Of a stretch of DNA of 64,000 nt, positions 45,075 through 54,571 are shown piece by piece; position 1 is the stretch's first letter, and the number at the start of each line of letters is the position of its first letter. Below the pieces are notes generated by a model. That model did not search any database. It saw only the letters and a program-made list of their open reading frames with translations, and was not told the DNA's origin. A program made the position numbers and the translations under genes. The DNA comes from Kumtagia sp963839725 (GTDB lineage Bacteria > Pseudomonadota > Alphaproteobacteria > Rhizobiales > Rhizobiaceae): contig CAWIWT010000022.1 in NCBI GenBank assembly GCA_963839725.1, positions 1 through 64,000 on the forward strand, given 5' to 3'.

Positions 45075-47102
45075 ATGGCGACAAAGGAAAAGGAAGAGGC
45101 CGAGACCGAACGCGAGGGCACTACCGATGGCCCGCTTCTCGACCTCTCCGATGATGCTGTCAAGAAGATGATCAAGGCCGCGAAGAAGCGCGGCTATGTC
45201 ACTATGGACGAGCTAAACTCCGTTCTGCCCTCAGAGGAAGTGACCTCGGAGCAGATCGAGGACACGATGTCGATGCTGTCCGACATGGGCATCAATGTTG
45301 TCGAGGACGACGAGACCGGCGAAGAGCCGGAAGCCGCCGACACCGCCGACGCCGAAGAAGACGCGAACGAGCTTGCCGAACAGACTGGCACCGCCGTCGC
45401 CGCCACGACTACCAAAAAAGAGCCGACCGATCGCACCGACGATCCGGTGCGCATGTACCTGCGCGAGATGGGCTCGGTCGAGCTGCTGTCGCGCGAGGGC
45501 GAAATCGCCATCGCCAAGCGCATCGAGGCCGGCCGCGAGACGATGATCGCGGGTCTGTGCGAAAGCCCCCTCACCTTCCAGGCGATCATCATCTGGCGCG
45601 ACGAGCTGAACGAAGCGAAGATTCTGCTGCGCGAGATCATCGATCTCGAGGCGACTTATGCCGGCCCCGAGGGCAAGCAGGCGCCGACTGTCGATCGCGA
45701 GGAACTCGAACGGCCGAAGACGCCTGAAGACCGGCTGCGCCGTCCGTCTGTGCGTGAAGACGACGACATCACCAACGTCGGCGGCGAGAGCCGCTCCATC
45801 GAAGAAGAGGAAGAGGACGACGACGAGGCCTCGCTCTCGCTCGCCGCGATGGAAGCCGAGCTTCGCCCGCAGGTGATGGAGACGCTCGACGTCATCGCCA
45901 ACACCTATAGCCAGCTGCGCAAGCTGCAGGATCAGCAGGTGGAAAGCCGCCTGACCGATGCCGCAACGCTGTCGCCGAGCCAGGACAAGATGCTGAAGGA
46001 GCTGAAGGACCAGCTCATCAAGGCGGTGAAGTCGCTTTCGCTGAACAACGCCCGCATCGAGGCGCTGGTAGAGCAGCTTTACGACATCAACAAACGCCTC
46101 GTGCAAAACGAAGGCAAGCTGCTGCGTCTGGCGGAAAGCTACGGCGTGCGCCGCGAGGAGTTCCTGCGTGAATATCAAGGCTCCGAACTCGACACCAACT
46201 GGGTCGGCCGTGTCGCCACGCTGACGACGCGCGGCTGGAAGGAGTTCTCAAAGAACGAAGCTAACACCATCGGTGGGCTACGGGCGGAAATCCAGAGCCT
46301 CGCCACCGAAACCGCGATTTCGATCCTTGAATTCCGCAAGATCGTCAATCAGGTGCAGAAGGGCGAGCGCGAAGCCGCGATCGCCAAGAAGGAGATGGTC
46401 GAGGCAAATCTGCGGCTCGTCATTTCGATCGCCAAGAAGTACACGAACCGCGGCCTGCAATTCCTTGATCTGATTCAGGAAGGCAACATCGGCCTGATGA
46501 AGGCGGTGGACAAGTTCGAGTACCGCCGCGGCTACAAGTTCTCGACTTACGCCACATGGTGGATCCGGCAGGCGATTACCCGTTCGATCGCCGACCAGGC
46601 GCGCACCATCCGCATTCCGGTGCACATGATCGAAACGATCAACAAGATCGTCCGCACCTCGCGCCAGATGCTGCACGAGATCGGCCGCGAACCGACGCCG
46701 GAGGAGTTGGCCGAGAAGCTGGCCATGCCGCTGGAAAAGGTGCGCAAGGTCTTGAAGATCGCCAAGGAGCCGATCAGCCTCGAAACGCCGGTTGGCGACG
46801 AGGAAGATTCGCACCTCGGCGATTTCATCGAGGACAAGGGCGCGATCCTGCCGATCGACGCGGCAATCCAGGCAAACCTGCGCGAGACCACGACGCGTGT
46901 CCTGGCCTCGCTTACGCCGCGCGAAGAGCGCGTGCTGCGCATGCGCTTCGGTATCGGCATGAACACCGACCATACGCTTGAAGAAGTCGGCCAGCAGTTC
47001 TCGGTCACCCGCGAACGTATCCGCCAGATCGAGGCAAAGGCGCTGCGCAAGCTCAAGCATCCAAGCCGTTCGCGGAAGCTGAGAAGCTTCCTGGACAGCT
47101 AA
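45075..47102 (+). CDS. rpoD: RNA polymerase sigma factor RpoD (sigma-70)
   Basis: The 675-residue protein is the principal sigma factor. Region 1.1 (KKMIKAAKKRGYVTMDELNSVLP) is followed by acidic stretches, region 1.2 (DPVRMYLREMGSVELLSREGE), and a large non-conserved insert with a run of acidic residues near residue 240-260. Regions 2.1-2.4 (DLIQEGNIGLMKAVDKFEYRRG then KFSTYATWWIRQAITR) are intact. So are region 3 and region 4.2 (VTRERIRQIEAKALRKLKHP), the -35 recognition helix. ATG 45075 is chosen because the family start MATKEKEEA follows GGCAAGGA; the frame is open 20 codons further up. It directs transcription of most housekeeping genes. Confidence 0.98.
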   Translation: MATKEKEEAETEREGTTDGPLLDLSDDAVKKMIKAAKKRGYVTMDELNSVLPSEEVTSEQIEDTMSMLSDMGINVVEDDETGEEPEAADTADAEEDANELAEQTGTAVAATTTKKEPTDRTDDPVRMYLREMGSVELLSREGEIAIAKRIEAGRETMIAGLCESPLTFQAIIIWRDELNEAKILLREIIDLEATYAGPEGKQAPTVDREELERPKTPEDRLRRPSVREDDDITNVGGESRSIEEEEEDDDEASLSLAAMEAELRPQVMETLDVIANTYSQLRKLQDQQVESRLTDAATLSPSQDKMLKELKDQLIKAVKSLSLNNARIEALVEQLYDINKRLVQNEGKLLRLAESYGVRREEFLREYQGSELDTNWVGRVATLTTRGWKEFSKNEANTIGGLRAEIQSLATETAISILEFRKIVNQVQKGEREAAIAKKEMVEANLRLVISIAKKYTNRGLQFLDLIQEGNIGLMKAVDKFEYRRGYKFSTYATWWIRQAITRSIADQARTIRIPVHMIETINKIVRTSRQMLHEIGREPTPEELAEKLAMPLEKVRKVLKIAKEPISLETPVGDEEDSHLGDFIEDKGAILPIDAAIQANLRETTTRVLASLTPREERVLRMRFGIGMNTDHTLEEVGQQFSVTRERIRQIEAKALRKLKHPSRSRKLRSFLDS

Positions 47103-47116
47103 GCGCCGGTCGCCCG

Positions 47117-47497
47117 TTGTCGGACGGCCGTCTTGTCGTCTGGTATAATACGCGCTGTCCGGTCTGCGATGCCGGCATCAGCCGCCAGAAGCGGCGGCTG
47201 ATCGAGGCCGTGAAGGCCGGGCGAATAGAATTCCGCGACATCAACTTCGAGCCCGAGGCGCTAGCCGCGTACGGCGCATCGCTCGACGACATCCGCCGCA
47301 GGCTTCACGCAACCGACCCTGAGGGGCGCCTGCTTGTCGGTGCCGATGTTGCAATCGCGGTATGGCGGGTCACGCCATTCGAAGGCGGGCTTGCGGCGCT
47401 GTTCGGCAATCGCCTGACGCTGCCGATAACGCGCTTCGCCTATGACAGGTTCGCCGACCTCCTCTACGCCTGGAACCGCCGCAACGGCCGCTGGTGA
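47117..47497 (+). CDS. DCC family (DUF393) thiol-disulphide oxidoreductase
   Basis: The 126-residue protein belongs to the DUF393 family, named DCC after its N-terminal motif. Here it reads VWYNTRCPVCDAGISRQKRRL, with the CPVC pair in place of the usual Asp-x-x-CxxC. Other family text is RIEFRDINFEP and LLVGADVAIAVWR, with LPITRFAYDRFADLLYAWNRR at the end. The fold is thioredoxin-like and the Cys pair suggests redox activity in the cytoplasm; no substrate is established. The start is TTG 47117, 14 bases after rpoD, so it may be read with rpoD. Confidence 0.85.
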   Translation: MSDGRLVVWYNTRCPVCDAGISRQKRRLIEAVKAGRIEFRDINFEPEALAAYGASLDDIRRRLHATDPEGRLLVGADVAIAVWRVTPFEGGLAALFGNRLTLPITRFAYDRFADLLYAWNRRNGRW

Positions 47498-47851
47498 TTG
47501 ACTGCCGGCAGGTCATGCAAACCGCATGTTTTTGGCGTCGTCTCGACGGAGTTTCCCGGCGTCTGCCAATCGCATGCGATCAAGGATCAGGTGGCGGAGC
47601 GCTTTGTCACCGAGGATGGTTCCGTCGGTATCCTGATCGGCGAACCTGCTCCCGATTTTGCCGCCGTCATCGCCGATACGCCCCTGTCGAAGGTCAGGGT
47701 CGTGCCGATCGTGCTGCTAACGGCGGACGAGCTGACATACATCCGAAATGGAGGCGAAGCCGCGCGCAAGGAAGTCGCGGCCAAACTCCAGGCCCTGCCC
47801 TCTGGTTTTCGCTCCGACCTCAATCGCCCGTCCGTTCTGAGCAAGCCGTAG
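47498..47851 (+). CDS. hypothetical protein
   Basis: A 117-codon frame begins at TTG 47498, one base after the DCC gene stop. The central part (FGVVSTEFPGVCQSHAIKDQV to KLQALPSGFRSD) has protein-like composition with alternating strands and helices (VRVVPIVLLTADELTYIRNGGEAARKE). No signal peptide or family was recognised, and the true start is uncertain. The tight spacing suggests co-transcription with the DCC gene. Confidence 0.45.
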   Translation: MTAGRSCKPHVFGVVSTEFPGVCQSHAIKDQVAERFVTEDGSVGILIGEPAPDFAAVIADTPLSKVRVVPIVLLTADELTYIRNGGEAARKEVAAKLQALPSGFRSDLNRPSVLSKP

Positions 47852-48017
47852 CGGCGGCAACTCCTGGCAAGCACGGCTGTCCGGATTACACGACATCGCC
47901 AAGTCCATGGCTGCGGCATATACTTGAGCCGAAACATCGCAGGGGTGCGAACTGTCGTCTTTCATTGTCGGGCGTCGAGCCTGCGGCGTGGAAGCGGCGC
48001 TTTGTTGGAGCACCGCT

Positions 48018-48926
48018 ATGTCCGATATCGAGTCCGTTCCCGTTCCGGAAGCCCCTTGGCCACCGCTCGCCACCAATGACGAACTCTTCCGCTACCCGAA
48101 GCCCTATCCGCTGAAACAGGGCGGCAAGGAGAACCTTGCCGGCATCGCAAAGGCGCATGCCCTGGAGGCCAACGATCTCATCACCTACAATTTCCGCACC
48201 AGCAAATTGAAGGAGATCAACCACTATCTCGCCAAATTCATCGGCTGCACGGTGCTGAGCCCGGGCCGCATGAGCTACACCTTTGAAGGCGTGGTCTACG
48301 ACGCCAAGAAGAATCGTGGCGTCCTGTTCATTCCGACATTCGGCGACACAGTCCAGGACTACGCCAACCGGATCGGCGACAGGGTTGTCCAGAACTACAA
48401 CCAGTCAAGCAAGAAGCGGCCCGGCGGCAAATGCCATCGAACCTGCTACGCCCGAGTGGATGAAGCATCGCGGCAGACCGGCGGTCCGGCTCTGCCCAAG
48501 GTGGATTGGGATGACAAGAAGTCCCTGACCGATCCGTTCGTGATCCTGTGGTCGTCCTACATTGCCGACAAAAAGGCTTGGCTTGCCTTGCCGGAGGAAT
48601 TTCGGGGCAAGGGTGCGGCCGGAGCACTGGCCTACAAGAAATGGGGCGCGCTGGTAGATGCCAACGATATTTGGGCCGGTAAGCTGAAGCCAGGTGCCGT
48701 GATCCAGGGCTGGGTCGATGCCGCCGACTTCACTCGCGTGCGCGATGGCGACCCTCCCAAAGGTCTCGGACATTCCTTTATCTTCCTTCACTACGTGAAA
48801 ACCGGTTCCTCGCTCTCGGGAATGGTGATCGCCGATCAAGGCGCCCAGAGCGGCAAGCCCCTCAAGAAAGGCGACTACGGCTACTGGGTCGGGGCCAATA
48901 TGATCGTGCAGGCAGCGGCGCCCTGA
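48018..48926 (+). CDS. uncharacterised protein with LysM-like N-terminus and possible Cys/His hydrolase domain
   Basis: From ATG 48018 the 302-residue protein has no signal peptide. Residues about 35-75 (KENLAGIAKAHALEANDLIT then YNF and EINHYLAKFIGC) look like a LysM-type motif of the kind found in putative wall-targeting effectors. The rest has a Cys pair in GGKCHRTCYARVDEASRQ (about residues 138-155). Later come LGHSFIFLHYV and GMVIADQG, then YGYWVGANM. A Cys, a His and an Asp in that order resemble NlpC/P60-like or related amidases, but this is inference. It could act on peptidoglycan or be a secreted toxin. No immunity or secretion genes are beside it. Confidence 0.55.
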   Translation: MSDIESVPVPEAPWPPLATNDELFRYPKPYPLKQGGKENLAGIAKAHALEANDLITYNFRTSKLKEINHYLAKFIGCTVLSPGRMSYTFEGVVYDAKKNRGVLFIPTFGDTVQDYANRIGDRVVQNYNQSSKKRPGGKCHRTCYARVDEASRQTGGPALPKVDWDDKKSLTDPFVILWSSYIADKKAWLALPEEFRGKGAAGALAYKKWGALVDANDIWAGKLKPGAVIQGWVDAADFTRVRDGDPPKGLGHSFIFLHYVKTGSSLSGMVIADQGAQSGKPLKKGDYGYWVGANMIVQAAAP

Positions 48927-49051
48927 GCGCTATCCCGATGGCCCGATCACGCTTGCCGGGCGGTCACAGCAGGATCATAGTTACCTGGCGGAATGGGCGA
49001 GAGACGGCGCCGAAATCTTCCGCTTCGCCATGGCGCCGAGGGAGGTCTGAC

Positions 49052-49345
49052 ATGACAACCTACGTGCTTCTGATCAACTGGACGGAACAGGGTATTAAGT
49101 CGGTGAGGGAATCGCCAAAGCGGCTCGATGCGGCAAAGAAGGACCTCGCCGACATGGGCGGATCGTTTCGAGAGTTTTTCCTGACAATGGGCGACCATGA
49201 CATGGTTGCGATCTGCGAGGCTCCGGACGACGCGGTTATCGCCCGCTTTGCGTTGCGCGTTGCCATGGGCGGCAATGTGCGTACCCGCACGCTGAAGGCA
49301 TTTCCGGAAAGCGCTTATCGCGAGATCATCAACTCGCTTGGGTAA
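49052..49345 (+). CDS. GYD domain protein
   Basis: The 97-residue protein matches the GYD family (about 90-100 residues), named after a conserved Gly-Tyr-Asp, here changed to MGDHD in FFLTMGDHDMVAICEAPDD. The start MTTYVLLINWTEQGIKSVRES follows GGGAGGTCTGAC at ATG 49052. The family forms small ferredoxin-like folds related to dimeric alpha/beta-barrel proteins; the function is unknown. The longer open frame upstream is not used because the ribosome binding site and family start coincide at 49052. Confidence 0.85.
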   Translation: MTTYVLLINWTEQGIKSVRESPKRLDAAKKDLADMGGSFREFFLTMGDHDMVAICEAPDDAVIARFALRVAMGGNVRTRTLKAFPESAYREIINSLG

Positions 49346-49450
49346 CTTTCAACCAACAGCAGGCGATCCACAATTGTCCTGGTGACAGGATCGCCGCTTC
49401 CGCGTTGATTTGCGTCGCTCTACGGTCTGGCCAACCATGGAGCGCCGCGA

Positions 49451-50062
49451 ATGTCGATCGAATTCCTGCTGACGACCTTGATCATCGTCGCATCGCCAGG
49501 AACCGGCGTGGTCTACACGCTGGCCGCCGGCCTATCGCGCGGTGGGCGCGCGAGCGTGCTTGCAGCCTTCGCTTGCACGCTCGGCATCGTCCCGCATTTG
49601 ATTGCCGCGCTGACCGGCCTCGCCGCATTGCTGCATACTAGCGCGCTTCTCTTCGAGGTCGTAAAATATGCTGGTGTGGCTTACCTGCTCTATATGGCCT
49701 GGGCGACATTCAAACAGCATGGCGCGATGAAGATCGAGTCCCAGCCGGACGCGCGCAATGCCAGGCAGGTGCTTGTCGACGGCGTCCTCATCAACCTCCT
49801 CAATCCGAAACTGTCGATCTTCTTCGTGGCCTTCCTGCCGCAGTTCATCGCGCACAACGAACCTTTTGTGCTGCTGCGCATGCTGGAACTGTCGGGCGTG
49901 TTCATGGCGACAACTTTTATCATCTTCGCCATTTATGGCCTGTTCGCCGCAGCAATGCGCGACAAGGTTCTGGGCAGCCCCAACATCATGGCCTGGATGC
50001 GTCGCAGTTTCGCGGCGGCATTCGTCGCGCTCGGCGCGAGGCTGGCGCTCACCGAGCGATAG
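49451..50062 (+). CDS. LysE family amino-acid exporter
   Basis: The 203-residue protein has six hydrophobic segments and the LysE/RhtB pattern. It starts MSIEFLLTTLIIVASPGTGVV and has LAAGLSRGGRASVLAAFACTLGI, followed by YLLYMAWATFK and VDGVLINLLNPKLSIFFVAF. It sits in the inner membrane and exports amino acids or small amides. The ATG at 49451 follows GGAGCGCCGCGA. The TetR gene that follows on the same strand, 140 bases on, could regulate it. The substrate is unknown. Confidence 0.9.
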   Translation: MSIEFLLTTLIIVASPGTGVVYTLAAGLSRGGRASVLAAFACTLGIVPHLIAALTGLAALLHTSALLFEVVKYAGVAYLLYMAWATFKQHGAMKIESQPDARNARQVLVDGVLINLLNPKLSIFFVAFLPQFIAHNEPFVLLRMLELSGVFMATTFIIFAIYGLFAAAMRDKVLGSPNIMAWMRRSFAAAFVALGARLALTER

Positions 50063-50140
50063 GCGCCCACTCCTTTCCGTCGCTCAATCGATGGCTCCTT
50101 GACACGTCGGCACGGCAGATGAACGCTGTTCAAATGGGGC

Positions 50141-50148
50141 GACATATG
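50141..50148. promoter_or_regulatory. short palindrome upstream of the TetR gene
   Basis: ACATATGT is an eight-base perfect palindrome about 55 bases before the proposed TetR start. It may be part of an autoregulatory operator, but such short palindromes are common by chance. Confidence 0.2.
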
Positions 50149-50202
50149 TTACCGCCATCGGACATTATCTCCTGCCGAAGTGACAAATGGAGCGAGGTGG
50201 CC

Positions 50203-50829
50203 GTGGCGCTGGACAAGGACGAGATGAGCATGCGCATCCTCGATATCGCCGAGGCGCTTATCAGCGAGGGCGGTTCGGCTGGTCTGAAGGCGCGCACCAT
50301 CGCCGGCCAAGCCGGAATAGCCGTGGGTTCTATCTACAATCTGTTCGGCGACCTCACCGATCTTCACCGGGCGGTGAATGTCCGGCTGCTCGACCGGCTG
50401 GCGGCGGCTGGCGATCAGACGATGCAGGAAATGCGCGCCCAAGGTATCACCGACACGCGGCAGCGTTTGCTCGCGCTCGCGCGCGCCTATCTGAACTTCG
50501 TCGAGAAGCACCCGGTCGGTTGGGCGGCCCTGCTTGCCTTCAACCGTGAGCAGGCTACGGTGGACGAACCGGAAGACTATCGCAAACGCTTCGATGCGCT
50601 ATTCGAAATCATCGCGGTCGTTCTGGCCGACGGCGCTGTTGCCATGGACGAAAAGCGGCGCCGGTTGGTTGCGCGCGTTCTCTGGTCGAGCGTGCATGGC
50701 ATCGTCACCAGCGGCTACACCGGCGGCCATGCGGCACGGGGCGACCATGTCTGGCAACAGATCGACCTTTTGGTTACGACCTTCCTTGAGGGACTTCGCG
50801 TGTCGTCCTTGAACGACCGCCGGCATTGA
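50203..50829 (+). CDS. TetR family transcriptional regulator
   Basis: The 208-residue protein has a TetR DNA-binding domain at its N-terminus (MRILDIAEALISEGGSAGLK, then ARTIAGQAGIAVGSIYNLFGDLTDL with the recognition helix) and a helical ligand-binding domain with HPVGWAALLAFNRE and VARVLWSSVHGIV. GTG 50203 is favoured because AGCGAGG lies directly upstream and family N-termini begin close to the helix-turn-helix. The open frame extends to an ATG at 50119, which would add 28 residues. Likely targets are itself and the LysE-type exporter upstream. The ligand is unknown. Confidence 0.85.
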   Translation: MALDKDEMSMRILDIAEALISEGGSAGLKARTIAGQAGIAVGSIYNLFGDLTDLHRAVNVRLLDRLAAAGDQTMQEMRAQGITDTRQRLLALARAYLNFVEKHPVGWAALLAFNREQATVDEPEDYRKRFDALFEIIAVVLADGAVAMDEKRRRLVARVLWSSVHGIVTSGYTGGHAARGDHVWQQIDLLVTTFLEGLRVSSLNDRRH

Positions 50830-50906
50830 CGCCGGCCTGCAAAGACGCCAAATCCAGTTGTAAACATACGTCCGCATAATGCGGATCCGCTGAATCGGAG
50901 GCGCCC

Positions 50907-51203
50907 ATGTCATTCCTGAAACGGCTTTTTGGTATGAGCGGCGGCGATGATGGCGGTGAGGCGCAGGGAAAGTCGACCGGCACCGCGCTCGACTATAACG
51001 GGTTCAAGATTCTGGCCACGCCTTACAAGGCCGACGGTCAATTCCAGACCTGCGGCGTGATCTCGAAGGAGATCGACGGCGTGGTGAAAGAGCATCGCTT
51101 TGTTCGCGCTGACCGCTTTCCGTCGCAAACCGAGGCCGCCGACATGGCGTTGAAAAAGGGCCAGCAGATCGTCAACGAACGGGGCGACCGGCTTTTTTCG
51201 TAA
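50907..51203 (+). CDS. HlyU domain protein
   Basis: The 98-residue protein begins MSFLKRLFGMSGGDDGGEA and then has the HlyU-type domain (YNGFKILATPYKADGQFQTC, GVISKEIDG, HRFVRADRFPSQTEAADMAL). Members are common in Alphaproteobacteria as small cytoplasmic proteins; the name comes from a Vibrio haemolysin regulator, but the function here is unproven. The ATG at 50907 follows GGAGGCGCCC, a strong ribosome binding site. Confidence 0.85.
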   Translation: MSFLKRLFGMSGGDDGGEAQGKSTGTALDYNGFKILATPYKADGQFQTCGVISKEIDGVVKEHRFVRADRFPSQTEAADMALKKGQQIVNERGDRLFS

Positions 51204-51308
51204 CCGCCTGACAACCATACCTCCAATCTTCTTTCAAACCTGAGGGTGATTTGCCGACGCTGGAGTATCCTTTCACACATTGGAACTGGATCTTACGAGG
51301 GCCGTCGC

Positions 51309-53971
51309 ATGGTCGATCCAGCAAATGCTTCCGTTGCCTATACTGATGACTTTGCCGATGTCCTGAAGAAAGAATACGCAGCTGCTTGGCGTCGCCGACC
51401 GGCCGCAGAACAGGAAAAAGCCGGCGAAAAAGCGAAGACTGGCGAGCTTCGGCCGCCTGCACTCTATGGCGTCGCGCTGTCCGGCGGCGGCATCCGCTCA
51501 GCATCCTTTTGTCTCGGAGCGCTGCAAGCTCTTGACCAGGAGCATTTGGTCGAGCGCATAGACTATTTGTCCACGGTTTCAGGCGGCGGATACACGGGCG
51601 CCAGCATGATTGCCGGAATGCGCCAGAACGGTGGAAAATTCCCCTTCTCGACCGGTACGGGTTCCGACATCTGCGACAACGAGCCTGTCAACCACATCCG
51701 CGACTATAGTCGATTTCTCGCACCGCGCGGCATCTACGACCTGTTCATCTCATTGGCCGTGATCTTGCGCGGGCTGATGGTGAACTTTCTGCTGGTGCTT
51801 TCGGTGTTGCTGCCATTGGCCACCTTCATGATCCTCGTCAACCCTACAGAGGCTCATCTCGAACGCAGTATCGTCTTGGACATTGTGCTGTACTGGTTCC
51901 CGGGTTCCTGGCTGCGAAGCGGCTGGTTCAACTCCGTGGAGCCGTATCTGGCCGACCCGTTTCTTCTGACCAAAATCGCCGCCATCCTTCTTGCCAGCTT
52001 GCTGATCGCCTGGGCGCTGCACCGGTCGTTTGTCGAAAGCTACGATTACGAGCGTGCACGCCGCACAGTCGAGCCCGAGAGCTGGGGCGCGGCGTGGGGC
52101 CGGAAACTGATCCTGTGGCTGTTGATTGCCGCCGCCGTTGAACTCCAACCGCAGATCATAAGATGGCTTGTCAGTGTGATTACCACCGATGGCGTCACGC
52201 CAACCGGCGCTGGAACCCTGGGAGCGATCGCCGGCACCATTATCACGATGACTGCGGCGTTCCGTGGCACCTTGGTCGGCTGGATTCAGCGGGCGCTGAA
52301 TTCACCCACGCTCGGCGCACGTATTCAGTCGATGTTCGCACGCCTGGCCATCTATGCGGCCGGGCTTGCATTGCCGTTGATGATCTATGCCATGTTCCTG
52401 GTTGCGACCATCTGGGGCATCGAGATGCCCTACTACGAGCCCGGTGAGAACTATCCGTTTGCGCCCCAATTCCTCGCCGTCGCCAATCCTTTCGTAAGCT
52501 ATGCGCTGCTGATCGGCATTTTGGCTGCCTTTCTCGGCAGGGCGGTCATTGTCAGCAGGGCAGAAATCCGGTCCCAACCGCCTGCTCACATTCTTCATGG
52601 CGCTGCACCATAAGAAGTTCGGCTGGACGGTGCCGGTGGCACTGACCATGCTGTTGGCCTTTCTTGTCATCGCGGCCATCGCAACCCGCAACACTGGCAA
52701 GGAAGAGACCCTGACATCCATCGAATGGATCGTGCTGCTGCGCTACGGGCTCGCTTCGCTTGCTGGTTATTCTGATTGGCTGGAATTTTACCGAGAATGC
52801 CAACGGTCTGCACCGGCTCTACCGCGACCGCCTGAATGCCGCCTTCCGCCTCGGCCGTCCCAAGGCGGAGCCAATGCGCCTTTCGGAACTCGACGACAAC
52901 AACCCCTACATTATTGTCAATGGCACGCTGAACGTCCGAAACGGCAACAATGGGGAAGACGCCAATCCCACCGCCGATCCGACAATGCGCCGCCGGACCG
53001 ATCCGGCCAAGCGCGGCCGCAACGCCGAGTTTTTCCAATTCTCACGCTTCTTTGTCGGCAGCGAGGCCACCGGCTTTGTCAGGACCGAGGACATGGAGTC
53101 TGTCGAACCACAACTCGATCTGGCGACTGCGGCGGCCATCTCCGGCGCGGCGGTATCGTCCAGCATGGGTCGCATCAGCATAGGGCTGCTCGGGCCGACA
53201 CTGGCGCTGCTCAACCTGCGTCTCGGCTATTGGCTGACCAATCCGAAATACCTGGAACGCTGGAAGGATGTGCTCTCGACCAAACAAGGCGGCGATCCCG
53301 CGACACGGCAATGGGACGACATATTGCGCCTCTATTTGTTCGCCGAAGCCTTCGGGCGCATGCGCGCAGATAGCTCGCGCATCTACATCACGGATGGCGG
53401 ACACATCGACAATATCGGGCTCTACCAATTGCTTAAGCGGCGCTGCAAGTTCATCGTCGTTATCGACGGCGAAGCCGATCCTGCCATGAATTTCGGCGCA
53501 TTTTGCGATGTTCAACGTTTCGCCCGCATCGACGAGGGCGTGCGCATCGTCCTCGACTGGCGGCCGATGCGCGAAGCTGCGATCCGGCGCGCCCACGACA
53601 AGACCAAGCGTGTTCCCAAGGACTCAGAGGACCACAATCAGCATTTCGCGATCGGCCGCATCCTTTACGAGAAGGAAGGCGACGACACAGAAGAAGGCGT
53701 ACTGATCTACGTCAAGGCGAGCGTCACCGGCGACGAAGCGGACTATGTGCTCGACTATGAACGGCGCTATCCACTCTTTCCGCATGAATCGACCGGCGAT
53801 CAGTTCTTTTCGGAAGAGCAAATGGAGGCTTACCGCGCCCTCGGCTATCATGCGATGGCGCGCGCGCTGATCTCCAAAAGCCAGACACAGCCGCCCCGTT
53901 ATGCGGCCAATCCGCAAGCGGACGAAACTGTCAAGGCTCGAATGAAGCGCGAGCTCAGGCCGCAGGCGTGA
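51309..53971 (+). pseudogene. patatin-like phospholipase with membrane domain, two frameshifts
   Basis: Three successive plus-strand frames rebuild one protein of about 886 residues. The patatin start has ALYGVALSGGGIRSASFCLGAL (oxyanion glycines) and a serine in YLSTVSGGGYTGASM. A block of about six membrane segments follows (residues about 150-500). The end has ITDGGHIDNIGLYQLLKRR with the catalytic Asp of the DGG motif. The first shift is at 52558-52560 (one extra G in AGGGCAG) and the second at 52760-52761 (one extra T in CGCTTGCT). Removing both gives VSRQKSGPNRLL and ASLLVILIGW. The enzyme would be a membrane-bound lipid acyl hydrolase; this copy is probably inactive. Confidence 0.82.
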
Positions 53972-53974
53972 AGG

Positions 53975-54508
53975 TTAGGGTCTCTCCGCCGCCACCTTCA
54001 GCCGCGTCAACCCCTTCTCGTAGTCCGCGCCGATCCAGCGGTCGAACATCAGGCCCATCCACCGCATCATGATGCCGTCGGCGCCGGTGTTGAACCACCA
54101 CGTCGCCTTGGTTCCTGTCGTGGTCGGCTCCAGATCCCAGCTGGCTTCCGACTTGCCCATCTCGCCGAAATCAAGATCGGTGGCGAGGTGCGTTGACGGT
54201 TGATAGTCGGTGATCGTCACGCTGCCCGAACCGACGCTCTTATCCTGCGACGCCCAGTTCATCTTCTGTCCGACGCCCTGATCCGGACCTTCGAACGTAT
54301 ATTTCGTGTTCGGATCGAGATCGGCCCAAGGCGAGAATTCGTTGAAACGTTTGAGATCGCCGACTATCGCGAAGACCTTTTCGGGCGGCGCGGCAATCTC
54401 GATCGAGCGCGAGACGAGCACGGTCGACGGCAGCAGCATTGCGCCGGCAACGATGACGATCGCGCCGATAACAATGAAGTAGAACAACCATTTCAATAGC
54501 CGGAGCAT
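53975..54508 (-). CDS. SRPBCC family polyketide-cyclase-like protein, membrane-anchored
   Basis: The 177-residue protein has an N-terminal membrane segment (MLRLLKWLFYFIVIGAIVIVAGAM) followed by an SRPBCC lipid-pocket domain. That domain shows SRSIEIAAPPEKVFAIVGDLKRF, WADLDPNTKYTFEGPDQGVG, and RWMGLMFDRWIGADYEKGL. Such domains bind hydrophobic ligands; the anchor suggests action at the membrane. ATG 54508 follows GAGGTGACTGCG, better than the ATG seven codons upstream. It lies next to a TetR regulator on the same strand, and a functional link is possible but unproven. Confidence 0.85.
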   Translation of the reverse strand: MLRLLKWLFYFIVIGAIVIVAGAMLLPSTVLVSRSIEIAAPPEKVFAIVGDLKRFNEFSPWADLDPNTKYTFEGPDQGVGQKMNWASQDKSVGSGSVTITDYQPSTHLATDLDFGEMGKSEASWDLEPTTTGTKATWWFNTGADGIMMRWMGLMFDRWIGADYEKGLTRLKVAAERP

Positions 54509-54571
54509 CGCAGTCACCTCGTTTGGCAAGCTATCGACGGGCCGCTTGCTCTTGGATCACGGATAGTTCGG

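Noticed and set aside
44861..45175. A minus-strand frame before rpoD ending in a His-rich segment
   Set aside because: It overlaps the rpoD start in antisense, has no ribosome binding site, and matches no family.
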